Assembly (NCBI GenBank): GCA_037577475.1
Contig: CM075186.1
Span: 1,621,501 to 1,685,500 of the forward strand
Source of the DNA: Chaunax sp. Z400
Taxonomy: Eukaryota > Chordata > Actinopteri > Lophiiformes > Chaunacidae
Reading direction: 5' to 3'
Length of the DNA stretch: 64,000 bases
Of this stretch, positions 1 to 14,090 are shown piece after piece. Made by a program: the position numbers and the translations under genes. How positions within the stretch are numbered: position 1 is the stretch's first letter; every line of letters starts with the position of its first letter. The notes beneath the pieces are model-generated. The model was not told the DNA's origin. It saw nothing but the letters and a program-made list of their open reading frames with translations, and did not search any database.

Positions 1-524
1 CGGGGACACATGTTCATAAAAATGTAGAGTTTATGTTCAGAGACGTTATTAGTGACTGATGGTTTCAATAACCACAAAGTAGGCTGTGTAATATGACCAA
101 AATGTGATCCAGGTACAGATCAACATATATATACTGAACAACAGTGGAAACGCATCATTTTAAAAACCCTGTCATTTCTATTCACTAGCTCTAATCTACT
201 GAAACAAACAATCATGTGATTCACTGAATAGACTTTTTTAAGTACCTACAACCAAAACATGTTAAATCATGAATAACCATCATTTAGTCATAACATAGAA
301 ATAACAGTCATTGGTGCATTTCAGAGTAAACCATGATGTTGGTGAGATTTTTTTCTGCATGATTGAAAAGACCTGGTCAAGGTGATAATTTACAGTGTCT
401 AATTAATGTCCTAGAGAAACAACTGATGATGTCATTATTCCTGAAAAAACTTATTCAAACAGGCAGATGATGGTCTGAACTCTGTAGACACGCAGCACAG
501 ATGTTACAGATTTTATGGCTCATT
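1..524. other. Non-coding, nothing recognised
   Basis: AT-rich sequence without an open frame of note, splice-flanked exon or recognisable repeat. It probably belongs to the flank or first intron of SHISAL1. Confidence 0.5.
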
Positions 525-1010
525 GCAAAGTGGACGAAGATCACATTTAGTGACAAGTCCAGATTTAACTTGTACACAGCTGGTGGTCGTTGGCGTTTGT
601 ACCATCGCCGCGCAGACCGCTATCCTGCCGTATAGATCCAGGAAGTGGATTGTTTGATGGTGGTGTCATGATGTGGGGGGGCACTGCTAATGGATGACGG
701 TCATAACTTGTCCAGATCCACGGTACACTGACAGCTATCTGTTACCGAGATACGGTCCTAGGTCCACACGTCATTCCCAGGATACAGCATCACCTTCATG
801 CATGACAATGTCAGACCACATGTGGCTCATGTCTGTCAGGAGGAGCCTACCTGGACCAGAACAATGTCGCTGTCCTTCCTTGGACAGCATATTCACCAGA
901 TCTCAACCCAATAGAGCATCTGTGGGACGTTCAGGATCACCAGGTGAGAGAGAGAGATCCTGCTCCAGCAACACATGAACAACTTGTCACAGCTCTGCTG
1001 GAAGAATGAC
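525..1010 (+). pseudogene. Degenerate Tc1-like transposase fragment
   Basis: Read across several frames, this stretch gives the order of blocks seen in the catalytic half of Tc1/mariner transposases. A block near 535-620 reads like SRFNLYTAGGRWRLYHRR. Near 660-690 there is a GGVMMWGG-like block (family form GGSVMVWGG). Near 885-935 the frame gives SPDLNPIEHLWD, a hallmark just before the last acidic residue of the DDE triad. Stops and frame changes interrupt the frame, so no transposase can be made. The N-terminal DNA-binding half is not visible upstream. I infer an old dead insertion. Confidence 0.8.
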
Positions 1011-4000
1011 GTCATCCTACAAGTCCAGAATAACATCTGATCCATTCAGGAGGTGTAAAGTAGTGATAAATGCTGGAGGTAGACAAACACGGTAGTGACG
1101 ATGAAAACAACACATCTTTGCTGGTCATTAAAATACAAAACACCAGATAATGCTGTCGTGAACATTTATTACCTACAAAGTGCAGTGACACATCTTAAAG
1201 CACCAGAACAGAAAATTGTCTCTAGGCAGAGAAAACTTATGATTGGTGCAGAGTTGATTTTTTTTCAGGCAGTAATGAAAACATAAGCTGACCATGAAGT
1301 TAGTTGTAGAAGTTTGAAGTCTGCTCAGAGAGGCTCTGTGAGCACAAATCCATTTCAGCGTGATGCCAGGGCCGATTTGTCACTCCCCATGCAGCAGGAG
1401 GAGACATTGATTAGACGTAAGATTGATTGGGAGAAAACAGAACACAGCGGTGGTATGACTCCAACCTGTCAGAGAGCCTTTTCACCACTGGTGTCGAAAA
1501 AGCTCAAAGTAGGATAAGTTGAGGCTTTTCTCCAACATAAACTCATAAATTCCACCCAAACCATTTGTTCTAAGGAATTTCATTCTGCAATACTGAAAGC
1601 TAAAGTCCTAGTGTGTAAAAATGCCCATAATCACTGAGCAATTCCCTCCAGACACCGATTTGGAGCAGCTCAGTGGAACAACAAGTACTCAAAGAGAGAA
1701 GAGACATAAAAGCGACTCAGCTGCACATTAGTCTCTTCACTGGCTTTGTTTGTTTTTGGGCTAAGAAGAAATGATCACGCTAATATTTTTCAGATGGCTG
1801 GACAGTTTATGATTGAGTCTTGTGATCGCTGATGCTAAGTGACACCCCATTGCTTTTACAGCTTTTAAACAAGCAGCTCTACCTTCAAGCAATTAGGGGA
1901 ACACAGTTGGCTGAGTGAGGGAGAGCATGGTGACAGGGGATTGGCTAACAGGGAGCTGATGTTGTTGTGTCTGATTGACTCTGTCACCAACATGTGACAA
2001 TCACATGAGAGGGTGGAGGAGGGCCCCATCGCTGCCTCGTCAGAGTGGAGCCCACTTTTTTAGTTCATGCTTCAAGCAATCAGTGTAGCAAGTAAAAGAG
2101 AATGAAATGCTCAAATGTAAGTTTGGATGATGACGACAGCGCTCTACACATACATGTGTATGTTTAAGAAGACATATGAATTCTGATCTGACTGTTCTCA
2201 TTCATGCTGCATGACCACGAATCGGATAAAGGGACTCAAATCTGACTTGAATTGATCGCAATCCACTTGAATCCCTTCAGACTGGTAATGTGAACAAAGC
2301 CTTAGAGGCTACAATGAAGACTAAATCTTTTAAAAAAATTGTGTAAATAACATCTTTTCTAGTCTTCTGGAGTCTGAAATTACGCTGTACGAGTTGGATG
2401 AAGTCATTTTATGTTCAGTTGTTGTTTTTTTAGAAACATCTTCTTCAGTTGTTTAGGAAAAAGCTGCTGCACTGATAACCTGACTGTCCATCGGGCATCT
2501 GGGTGAGAAGATGATGACTGAAGTTTCATTTTTGTGAGTACTTCTCTTTTAATGTCCAAACAGTGGCAAGTGATGATTGGTCGAGTCATTAGAAAGTAGC
2601 AGGATTCAGTTGCTAGTAGCAGCATCTGTCTGAAGGCGAGAGGACGTGTAATGACTTGCAGGGATTTGCACAATTCCCCATCGTCTGAACTCCATCTACT
2701 GCACTTAAGCAGGGCCCCCGAGAAAAGCTTGACAACAACTTTCACTCACTGTATTGCCATGGGACCATACAGCATCAGCTGCAGGACACTAATTCATAGC
2801 AGAGCTACCTCATGCACTGGACCCTAAATTCATTTTAAACTAGAGCGTAAGCCAGCTCCAGAGGGTTGCACTGTAAGGGGGGGATCCCGGGAAAAGAAAT
2901 ATAGACAATCAAAAAGTAATTTCTCCACATTTGGACCAAACCAAAATCTTATTTTTGGAAGATTGAAAGTCACATCTGTATTAAATACCCTGCAGGTTTC
3001 ATGGTGTAAGATGATCCCCTATATTTATAGAGAAATCTCCCAGAGCCTGGTGAAAGGTTGGACAGAAAACAGAGGAGGAAACAAGAATAGATCATTTCAA
3101 TTCCATCTGTTAGAAGGCACAGGTATGATGAACACTCTCATGCTCACAGCCATTTTGTATTATTCATGAACTCAGTGTGAGGAAGACAATACAAGCAAGG
3201 AGCCCGTCATGAATAGAACCTCAAGAAAGGCCACTGAGGGAACATGACGGAACACGACGGGTGTATTTACAGCATGATGTTCGGTCATCACGTCATCCAG
3301 TGACGAAGATCAAACAATCCGCGCAGCTTCTCTGCTTTGCACTCATTTATCATGACCTCATTTCCTGAGTACATTTAAAGCTACTCAATATTTCACAAGA
3401 TGTGAAGGAGAAGGTGTAATATTTACTGTGTGGCACCGGGGCTGAAGCCATTCATTTAAAAATCCTGGCAAGAATTTCATCACAGCTCTGTGACAAATTT
3501 AAAGTTTTACAGTTTTGTGATGGTTTAGTTTTTGGTTCACATGCAGCACAAATGCAAAAATGATGTTAGAAGCTGATTTCAGCCAACTGTTGGATGATTG
3601 AGCTGGATCTGAGTATGAATAGTTCAAACTGTACTTTACACATCATATCGCTTCTCTGTCTACATCCTCCTGGCTCCACATCTGAGGCCTCCCTGTCACA
3701 GAGACTGGTTCTTATCCTGCTGTGTTTGTCCTGGAGCATCACCCACCGACCCAAACGGCAAAATACCCACAGTGCTCCACGGGAGCACCTCTGGCAAACA
3801 TACAAGATGACACGGCCATATCTTCACATCCGTCTTTTCTCTGCCATAGACTGAGGATTCCTGTCACAGCCCTGAGTCTTTGTCTGCATGACTGCTGACA
3901 CTTCATCAACAGAACTGACAGGTTTGGCCCGTGAATCAACTTTCACTCAGGTGCTATGACCCGATTGATCCACCGCATCACATGCATATATTGAGCCAAG

Positions 4001-5199
4001 TTTGCATTGTACTCTGGGGAGACACAGGCTCTCTGGCTGAAAAGGAATCAGCAGAGGCTCAGCTTGTCAGGATGCCTGTAAATGTTACAAATTTGGATAG
4101 TTCCGATTAAATTTTGACCTACTTTCTGCACTGAAAGTCTTTATGAACACAGCTGGAATGTGGCCTGGTGCTCCTGAATAAGCCAATCAGCTCATAGGTG
4201 CCCCTGTGATGTAAACAAATGTCAACAAAGCCCGTAATGATGAACAGGAATCAACTATATATATCTATATATATATAGATATATATAAAAATATGTATTA
4301 TGGGCCATCAGTCGATTTTGAAATTATAGCCAATGAATAAAGCAGATAATTTTTTACAATTTCACATTAACATAATACAATATAACACAACAAATCTTAT
4401 GGAAAATGAAATCAATATTTGCTCACTACGTCTGCACCTCTCTTACCGTCAAGTGTGCATTAACTTCTCTTTAAAATACAAAAATGTGAAGTTATCACAT
4501 ACCTCATGGAAGCAGTGTCATTATCATTACTTAGTTAGCAGGTAGGTATCGTATTTAGCTGAAAACTCTCTCATAAAAACTTAGTTAGGCGTTGACACCA
4601 TCGTTAATGAGCTAGTTGGGTAAGTTTTTTCTGGAGATAAGTGATCTTTTTTTTACTGTCTTGGATGATGTTAGCTTATCATTTGTAGCATCAGGTAACA
4701 CTCTAGCTAGTTATGATAGCTTGGATAGTTTTATTAGGTAAAGTCAGAGGAATGCTCTCTACTGAGTGTCTTGTTACTAGAGAGAGTAAAGAAGTGAGGG
4801 TATGTACCACTGGTTACCTGATACCAATACCAGCAATGGTTCAAAAGTGAAAGGTACCCAAGTCTGATTTCTAGTGATGTTAAAGCACAAAAGAGAAGCT
4901 TCAAGCATCACAAATTTGGTCCTTTGACTTTCATTTCATGGAAATTTACCTGTGATCGGCTAACCAGTGATTCATGTTAGTTTGTGATTTTGTTGTATTA
5001 AAATAGGGCTTCTTAATTATTTTTTCATGAATCGATCAATCATTGCATTGATGGTATTCCTCTTCATTTCATTTAGGTGGTATCAGGTGATGCATGTGTA
5101 CAAGTTTGTTTGTACAGTGGATCTCTGGACTGGCAGTGTTGGTAGAGAGGAAATTAGATCAGTTGTTGTTAGGATGTTAACAAATGAAGAGACAGGAAT
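1011..5199. other. Non-coding stretch with scattered repeats
   Basis: No exon is supported. It contains a fold-back repeat fragment (2311-2553, listed separately) and an AT-only palindromic run at about 4255-4290. Several short open frames (for example 2404-2745 minus) fall in repeat sequence or have no family resemblance, and I treat them as chance. Confidence 0.5.
2311..2553 (+). repeat. Fragment of fold-back repeat family A (right half)
   Basis: Shares an ordered series of phrases with copies at 8520-9115, 61440-61765 and 61915-62690. These are 'gtaaataacatctttt', 'cttctggagtct', 'cttcttcagttgtttagga' and a closing phrase near 'ttttgtgagtacttctctttta'. It ends where the family ends, at the degenerate terminal motif resembling 'gggtgaactgttcctttaa'. 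Only the right arm is present. Confidence 0.6.
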
Positions 5200-5720
5200 A
5201 GAGCGAGTGTCGGAGAGAGAGAGGATTTAAAACAGTTGAAGCAGCAGGATGATTTCACTCATGAGGGAAGCTGAGCTGAGGACTGACAGGAAGTCTCTTC
5301 TCTCTCCAGAGGAAACAGAGTCTCGTTACTGTAAAAGGCTTCAGTCGGGAAGGAGACAGAGGGGGGAGATAAACAGGAGCTTAGACAGTATAGAGGATCA
5401 CCCTCCAGCACATTAACACAAGCTCTCTCTCTCTCCCTCTCTCACTTTCTCTCTCACTCGCCCACTTGCTCAGTATCTTCTCATCTCTCTCTCTCTCTCT
5501 CTCTCAGTTGCTGTTCTCTGACGGATGGGGACACACTGCCAAGGAGGACTTAGGGGTGAGAAGAGTTCTTTTCTTCTCTTCTGGTGTGTTTTCTCTCTCT
5601 TCCGCCTGGCTTCCCTCATGAGCTGTTAATCCCAGCCCCCCGGTCCCGAGGATGAGGAGGGTTTGTTTGTGAGGAAGCCACAACAAAAGGAGAGGAAACG
5701 AGGAGCAACAGGGTGGTACG
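5200..5720 (+). promoter_or_regulatory. Purine/pyrimidine-skewed region, possible promoter or 5' exon (speculative)
   Basis: This block differs from its surroundings. GA-rich sequence (5205-5370) is followed by a CT-rich tract, then GA-rich sequence with a possible donor near 5551 (gggGTGAGA). It could hold a non-coding first exon of SHISAL1, whose coding start lies 23 kb downstream. There is no TATA box, CpG cluster or matching transcript evidence that would settle it. It may equally be low-complexity intron DNA. Confidence 0.18.
5422..5505. repeat. Interrupted (CT)n microsatellite
   Basis: Two CT runs (about 5422-5458 and 5484-5505) are separated by a short CT-rich interruption. Confidence 0.95.
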
Positions 5721-8519
5721 TTCGCTTTTCATTCTTCTACATGCTGGAGGAGGGTTAGTGAGGAAAGCTGCTCATCGCTAAAACAAAACCCTGCCTGCTG
5801 TCATTGTTCTTTACTTTATGATCTCTGCTCAGATGTTTTCATCTTCCTGTGCTTTCTATTCTTAAGTGTCTATTAAGGCTCAACTGTCTTCACAGAGCAG
5901 TTTGCTAGACAGTTCGTCTTAATCAAAAGTCTCCCAGTTACATTTAAGGGGTATTTCTTTAAGCCTCCAGGATGGTTTGAGAAGTTTCACTCCAGGTCAA
6001 CTCAGCTGTGTAATTTCCCAGAGGTGTGCAGTACGGATCTCAGGTGGAGCCGCGGGAACAGGCGAGGACAGCTCCGTCGCTCCGTCGCTGTCACTTTTAC
6101 ACAAGAGGCAATTAAGCCAGATTGGCAGCCGGCGCCGGCGGTAACTTGGAAACAGGCTTGTGGGAGACGAACGGCGGCACATGATAGGATTTAGGGAGGA
6201 GAAAGCGAAGCAGAGGAGGAAGGAGATTCCCTTTTGTTCCCTGACACAATAGTCCGCTCCTCTGTGAAAAGACCTGCTCTCGCTTGTGTGAGCTTCTATG
6301 ATTTTGCATGGCAGTTGTTGGGGTGTGTGTACTGCAGGAGCGTGTGCATAGAAAGTGTGTTCATGCATGCACCCAGATAAGACGCTTCCATATTGGAGGG
6401 AGTGAGTCTCTGAGGTGAGCTCCACGTTTTAAATAACCACAAATGGAGGAAATTATTCACATTTCAAACGAGTCAGCCAGTGTAAAAATAGGAAAAATGA
6501 ATAATAGCACTGATGCCATTTCTCTAACACATGGATGAGCAGCGCCCTGAGGACTCAGATTCTTTTATTCAGCCTGTATTTATTTTACAGGATGTGATCG
6601 AAAAAATTCTCCTTGAAACCAATAAAGACTCATTATTGTCACCATCTGTCACAAAGCCCCCTCGCAGCCATTTTTCAGAGTGGAGAAGTGAGCCAGGAGA
6701 CGCTGAGGTTGGTCTCTGATGCAGGCTGATCAAGTTTTTTTAAAGACTCGTTGTTAGGAAGGGAGACAGTTTGATTATATTCACCCTGTCGCCCCCTCGC
6801 CCCGATGGTCTAAACCCCCAAAATAAAGCTTTTTATTAAACCCAAAATTATTGTATTGTCAGAAAAATATACTGCAGTATGAAAAAAATACAAGACTTTT
6901 CACCAGATGGCTTGAATAGCTCTATTTGTGAAGAATTAATCATGCAAGAACATTTTGTACTGGGTTACACACTTTTAAATGAAGAGGTCTGACATATAAT
7001 AATTATAATATGAAATAGCTCGGTGTGCTAAGTGATGCACACTTTACAACGTGATCTGTTCACTAGGAACAAACTCTGTGTCCAGCCCTTAAATCAGAGT
7101 AAATTCAATTACATCAAGCAGCAGAGAAGTGTTAGCGTCATGTTGTTGAGTTCATTTCTCTTACTGTGTCTACTACACATTACATATTACACATAACGCA
7201 CATTGCAATTTTGATGCACCCCTCAAATCCATTTTGCATGACAAGAAAACAACCTGTATTTTATCACAAACTTTGTCAATATCTGGATTTTCCCTCTTCA
7301 AGCTGCAGAAAGACTGGATTTAATCACCAGTCATTTTTAATTACAACATGTCGTTGTTTAGTGACTGAAGGTTGGTCATCACTATCCAGTACCTATATGA
7401 TATGTCATATACTGATGCGTTTGTTGTACAGTATTTTTGGGGGACGTCATCTTCAGATGGCAGCATAACACCACCAGTCCAGCTACTCTTTGTAAACAAT
7501 CAAACAACAATTATTCACCGGACCTCGTTCTTCTTTGACATTTTTAATTGATGTTCTTCTTCTCTTGGTTTGCTGCTACCTGCTGCCGTCCTGTCCTACC
7601 GCCTCATTGGCTCACTCCTTTTATACATGCGTACGTCGATTCGGCGCCGTTACTACCTCGAACAACAATGACCCCATTATGCCTCTTTAACGTTTATACA
7701 GAACAATGAGGTGCAACACAACAGTCCTGCCTCGAACAGACTGAGCCGTGATATTATTCTTATTGGCTGCAGATGAGAAATTCAACTTCAAAACATTAAT
7801 CATCTCCATTTCTGGACCGTTGCCCCTCTGAAAAGGTGTAAAGACAACAATGAATAAGAATCTAATGAAAGAAAAAATGTAAAGAGTATAAATCAACTGT
7901 ACTTAGCACATGTAGGCTGTGTGTTTGTGCAGCACACAGTGTTTGTTGTACAGTTGTGGTGTGTTGATGACTTTCTTCCTGCTGGCTTGAAAAGTGAACC
8001 TCAGACAATATTGGCACCTGGTGCTGTACAGCTGACGTGGAAACATAAACAAAGGTTTCAGTATTTCTAATGTTTGGGCCGCTGTAGGAGAATTCATCAA
8101 CATTCCGGTTGAACAAAGATCAGTGAGGAGGATTTCTCTGGGGGTAAACATGGCGGTGGATCGTCTCTGACCCTTCAGACCACACTGGGGGGTTACAGCA
8201 GGAGAACAGTCGCTGTAAACACAGGTGTCGTCAGGCTGTTACTCTCAACTGTTTTGACACAAAAGGAGAGATATTGCATAAGCCTAATCCTCACTGTCCA
8301 TTCATCTCCGCGACGGTTCAGCGTTTGGTCCACATTCAGCAGGATCTGTTTATACAGTTTGCTTTCACAAAGAGTCGCTCAGCAGCTGATGAGTGCGGTG
8401 AATGTTCTCGCTTTGTGTTTAGTCTGGACGGTACATGTTTTTGTCACATGATGGAGCAGGTGAGGTCGGGGTTAAGGAGGTTCCTATAGTCTGAAAGAAA
8501 GAAAACACTTCATACAGCT
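5721..8519. other. Non-coding, mostly unrecognised
   Basis: No splice-flanked coding exon was found. The 142-codon open frame at 5997-6425 (minus) has no recognisable domain and no neighbouring exons in phase. 7600-7760 resembles a dispersed repeat (listed separately). The rest shows nothing I can name. Confidence 0.45.
7600..7760. repeat. Dispersed repeat family B copy
   Basis: Contains 'cggcgccgttactacctc' followed by 'attatgcct' and an 'acagaacaatgaggtgcaa'-like phrase. The same order occurs at 21380-21470 and 62190-62275, and in part at 30650-30720. I infer one old interspersed element; its class is not determined. Confidence 0.4.
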
Positions 8520-9115
8520 TCCATACAGTTTGTACAACGTGATCCAAGCCCCCAGAAGCCCAGAGATTCCAATCTAATTTGAGAAGATCTTATTTACACC
8601 ATTTTGAAGTTACAATCTTCACACTAGCTGCTAAGCTAAAATCGTTAGCGTGCACCTGATCTGAGGAAGATGCACACGGTGTACATGAGTCTCTAGGGGA
8701 GATCAATAATGACTGACAACCTCTGCTTACCTCAGTGTTTACCTGGAAGGTGTCTGTAAGCACATTCAAAGATGTGGTGCATGCTAACGCTTTTAGCTTA
8801 ATGGCTACAGTGAAGATTTCAGCTTAAAAAGGGTGTAAATAATGTCTTCTCAAATCAATTTGGGATCTTCAGGAGACTTCAGTATTGCGCTGTACGAGCT
8901 GCATGGAGTCATTCTGTGCCTGTTTTTTTCTTCTTCTGTTTTTTAAACAAGTTTGGATCTTCAGCTGTTTACGAAAAACGCTGCAACACTGTTTTGTGCT
9001 GTGAAGCTCCAGAAATGTTTTGTGGACTAAGAAACGTCATTTGACTTTCCACTGACATGGGGTTGAGTAGGTAATGACTGAATTTTCAGTTTTTGGGTGA
9101 ACTGTTCTTTTAAAG
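8520..9115 (+). mobile_element. Fold-back repeat family A, near-complete copy
   Basis: The element is roughly palindromic. The left part (8550-8650, 'ttatttacaccattttgaag' ... 'gctgctaagctaaaatcgtt') is the approximate reverse complement of 8785-8880 ('cgcttttagcttaatggct' ... 'gggtgtaaataatgtcttct'). It ends at 'gggtgaactgttcttttaa', the conserved outer terminus. It has no coding capacity. Other copies or halves lie at 2311, 45712, 57515, 61440, 61915 and 63900. The structure fits a non-autonomous DNA transposon with long inverted repeats; the superfamily cannot be fixed by eye. Confidence 0.65.
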
Positions 9116-9636
9116 TCACTATGGGGCGGCACAGCTAGGCTAATATTGTAGCATCACTTAGTGTGGATGGTTCTTGTCTTTGAGGGAATAGATATTGCTG
9201 AACTGTTGTGCATGTGTTACATGCAACAATAACCCTTGTCCATAAATCACCAAACGTTTCATCAATACAACAATGCGGTCAAAAAAACTATTGGTGCTCC
9301 TTCATCCAGCAACACCTATCTGCTAAACGTTCCTACCTATGTTGAAAGTGACCCACAGATGACACCTACTGGACTAATGAGGTGTCCTCCATACATTTAA
9401 CTTGAATGGCTCCTATGTGTGCATTAGCATTAGTACATTGACAGAAATAGGACATATAGACACAGTTGTGTCAGGCTATGAGAGGACTGTTCATGTGTCA
9501 CCTCGTCTCAGTCGGGCCCAGTGGGACGGTTACAGTGAGTCCATCTGACTTCCTCTTCAACAGCAGGAGTCGGTGACACTGAGAGGGTGTGAATGTCTGC
9601 TCGGTCCACAGTATACACACATACAGCAGGCCTATT

Positions 9637-11007
<1,371 letters not shown>

Positions 11008-11285
11008 TCAATAATTAGTGTGTCCCTGATCAGCATTGATTACAGCAGTAATCCTCCTCATGGACTGCAGCAGGCAGATATATCGATCCTGATTCTGGGT
11101 CATTGGATGTGGTCCAACAGGGCGTGGCCGGTCTGTCATTGTTCCTATGGCTACATAATGGTTGTGGAGGTGCACTATTGTGTAATGGTGAGAATTCACT
11201 GCCCTGGTGACTTGTCTGCTGGACTGCCCCGATGGGCCATCCTGGTCATGTTGCCCCAACGCTGTCGTTCTTGTAAACATCAATA
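11008..11285 (-). pseudogene. Degenerate Tc1-like transposase, N-terminal part
   Basis: The minus-strand frame carries GTMTDRPRPVGPHPMTQNQD then RYICLLQSMRRITA. This matches in order the Tc1-family linker and second helix-turn-helix (family pattern GTVxDRPRSGRPRxTxxxQD then RYIxLxxLRNRxxTA). The GRPR-like hook is altered to VGPH. Upstream residues resemble the end of the first helix-turn-helix. No catalytic DDE half follows on the same strand, so this is a truncated relic on the strand opposite to the fragment at 525-1010. Confidence 0.75.
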
Positions 11286-11289
11286 TTTG

Positions 11290-13249
11290 TGCTTTCTTTA
11301 TCGGGGTGGGTTAGTTTAACTGGGGACTGGTCATCTGGGATCAGTTAGAAAAAAGCACTACTTCAATAAGAAATTGTGTTTTCAGGCTCACAAAAATCAG
11401 TCATGTGTGACCAAACCTCATCCAAATCTGCCATTCATATAGATTTACAACCAATTTTAAAATGGAGAAAAGGTTTGGGCCAAAAAAATGAGAGGTGGAG
11501 TTTTCTGCTGGTAGCTTTTACCAGTGGTAAGAAGGGTTTCTCCAAACGGTGACGGGCTCAGGGTTACGCCGTGGCACCACTGCATGAACGGGACGTTTTA
11601 GTTCTCTTCTGTAAAATAACTATATGTTTACTGTTAAGTTTACTGAACCATGTTACATCTGAAATAACATAACTGCCCCTTATAGCATGATTCGGATGCC
11701 ATTAAAAGAGTATAAATCTTATGTTTGTTTTGTCCAACCAACAATCCAAACCTCAACATAACTATAAATACATTAAATTATTTACGTAATTGAAAGGATA
11801 AGCATCATATCTTCATATTTGTGCAGCTGGAACCAGTATTTTTATGTTGCATAAAAAATGTGGATTCTGTTCACAATGCGGGCTAACCATACTACAGTTG
11901 AAATAACCTCATACTACCTGGTCAGGTGGTGTGTGGTGTTTTAACCTGGGGGTCTCAGCGGTTTTTGAAATGGGGTTTCATCACAGGCATAATGAGAATC
12001 TTAAAACTCAAACATGCACACATTACAAGATTCAAAAATAATGTTTCATCACACACTTCAGTATTTCATTAGCATTCAATGAATGCACCGCCTCAGGTGT
12101 GAAATGTAAACAAAATGACTGATGAAGTTGCCGTAGCGACCAGCATACTTTACAGTGGTAAACAAAAAAACCAAAGAAACAAGTGTGGATGAGCAAATGG
12201 TAGGGAAGACGTGGTCAACGCGGCTCCTTCAGAGAGATGGAGGTGAGATTCCGTTTCTGTCAACAGTAACATGCTAGCTAACGTTAGCCTCATTGGCTAT
12301 AGTGATCACACTTGGAGAGTACTGACATAATCATCCATCTATTTAACTTCTTAATATCAAACACCCCGATGTGTCCCAGAGCAGATCAAGAGGTGCAAGA
12401 CTGGGTCTGTAAACGCTTCACACTACCAGACAATCTGGGCCGAATCATCGTTGGGATTGTTAAGAGTGAATCGGGGTGAAATCAGCCAGATTCTCCTGTA
12501 GTGCGAGCCCAGCTTTAAGTGTTCATTGTATTAATTCTGTACATGAACAGCTGCATGATTCACTGGCAGTGTAAAAGCCCCTGCAGACATTGAAATTCTG
12601 TTTTTCTTTATTTAATGCTCTTTGGAGTATTATCCTTGAGTTGATTTTTAAATCCAACACACTCAAAAAATCAGCTCAAAAGCTTAACATTTAGCTTCCA
12701 GATACATCTGTTTGCACAACTGAACAGAACAAGGGGTTGTATCTGACTTTCTGAGCGCTTACTTTCACCCCCCACTAAAAACTCATTAACTCATTAATAA
12801 AACCAACAGCAGCCAAAGAATCACATTCTCTCCATCCCTAAATAAACAGTGAGTCACTCAGTGTTGACACAAGTGTCTTGTTTTCCGATCTACGGTGCAG
12901 AAAACTCATTTTCATTAGGTCTGTCATTGTGACACATCACTCCCAAGGCTTCATACTGAGATCCCTGCCCTGTGTGTGTGTTTTATGTGTTGGTCTCCAC
13001 ATGTGCAGATCATTAGTGTGTATTGGTTTGCATGAGTGTGTGTTAACATCTGTGACTTCGTGAGAATATACATTCAAGGTATTTAAAAATGCAGGATTGT
13101 TCAGCCTTGGCGGAGGGATGAGCTCCACTGAGAGTCATTTGAGTTCTTGGTCTGTGTCTTTGCTTTTGTTATTAATTAAATTAAAATGACAAATAAAATT
13201 TGGAACAAAAAAAATATGGGTTGTTAATTTGATTGTTAATTTGGTTAAC
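11290..13249. other. Non-coding, nothing recognised
   Basis: AT-rich sequence with no supported exon. Small open frames have no family resemblance. Runs such as 12060-12500 may be old repeats but I cannot name them. Confidence 0.45.
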
Positions 13250-13400
13250 TGACCCCGATGAAGGCCACAAGCCGAAACGCGTTGGTCAAGCAATAAAGTT
13301 GTTCCTAATACTGCAAGTGTTGCTGGAGTTTCTGCCTTTTTGGACCTTTTCCCTTCTCCATGCACCTTGTAAGTAGGTGAAGAAACCCCAGAAACCCCTC
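13250..13400 (+). repeat. Dispersed repeat family C copy
   Basis: Contains 'gatgaaggccacaagccgaa' and 'caataaagttgttcctaata' and ends near 'tgtaagtaggtgaagaaacc'. The reverse complement of about 13280-13400 recurs nearly base for base at 35020-35135. The 'gatgaaggccac..gccgaaac' phrase is common in interspersed repeats of fish genomes. I do not assign a class. Confidence 0.75.
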
Positions 13401-13635
13401 TCTGTTTGCTAATTTCATACGAGACAAATTACCCAAGAAAATTTGCAAATTAACACAATAGTGTATTTTTAAATCCCTTGAGTATATTGTGTGTCTGTCA
13501 CTGTAAATTTACAGTAATTAACTTGCAGCAGTTTCACCTGCAAAGTACTGTATTTTTATAGTTTCTCACTGTATTTAAAAATAACAGAATAATACTAGAT
13601 ATATACTTGTTACAGTTCTGTCAGTAAATTACTAG

Positions 13636-13700
13636 ATCGATAGATTGATAGATACTTTATTAATCCCCATAGGGGATATTTGGTCATTACAGCAGCTCCA
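13636..13700. repeat. LINE-tail-like fragment
   Basis: The phrase 'gatagatactttattaatcc' followed by 'ccataggggatatt' resembles the 3' ends of fish LINEs that close on GATA/TAGA repeats. Only the tail is seen; the LINE family is uncertain. Confidence 0.4.
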
Positions 13701-13785
13701 AAAACAACAAACAAAAAACCCCCAGACATTACAAAAATGGACATGTATAAATAATGTGTGTGTGTGTATACATATATATATATAC

Positions 13786-13865
13786 ACAGTACCAGTCAAT
13801 AGTTTGGACATACCTTCCCATCCACTTGAATGGGAAACTGTGTCCAAATTTTTGACTGGTACTGT
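13786..13865. mobile_element. Miniature Tc1-type inverted-repeat element (about 80 bp)
   Basis: Starts with 'acagtaccagtcaatagttt' and ends with 'aaatttttgactggtactgt', which are inverted copies of each other. The inner part ('ccttcccatcc' against 'gaatgggaaactg') is also partly self-complementary. TA-rich flanks fit TA target duplication. The terminus 'cagtaccagtcaa' is shared by a widespread family of Tc1-related miniature elements in vertebrates. Confidence 0.7.
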
Positions 13866-14035
13866 ATATATACATATACATTTATCTAAATTAATCTAAA
13901 TGTAGAGAATATATAGAGAATATATAAATTCTCTATATATTCTCTTTTTTATTATATATATATATATAAATATAATAAAAAAGAGAAAAATTAAATTGAA
14001 AACAGAATACACATTTACATTTAGATAAAGGTATA

Positions 14036-14090
14036 AAATACAGATAAATATGCAGAAAGAGTCCATCTTTCTGCATATTTATCTGTATTT
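14036..14090. repeat. Perfect 25-bp inverted repeat with 5-nt loop
   Basis: Left arm 14036-14060, loop 'gtcca' and right arm 14066-14090 form a perfect hairpin. It lies in an AT-rich tract (13880-14110) with further palindromic TATA-type runs. It could be a miniature transposon or simply unstable DNA; there is no evidence of transcription. Confidence 0.85.

Noticed and set aside
5997..6425. 142-codon minus-strand open frame
   Set aside because: No recognised domain, no neighbouring exons in phase, and composition like its surroundings. It is within chance length for this amount of sequence.
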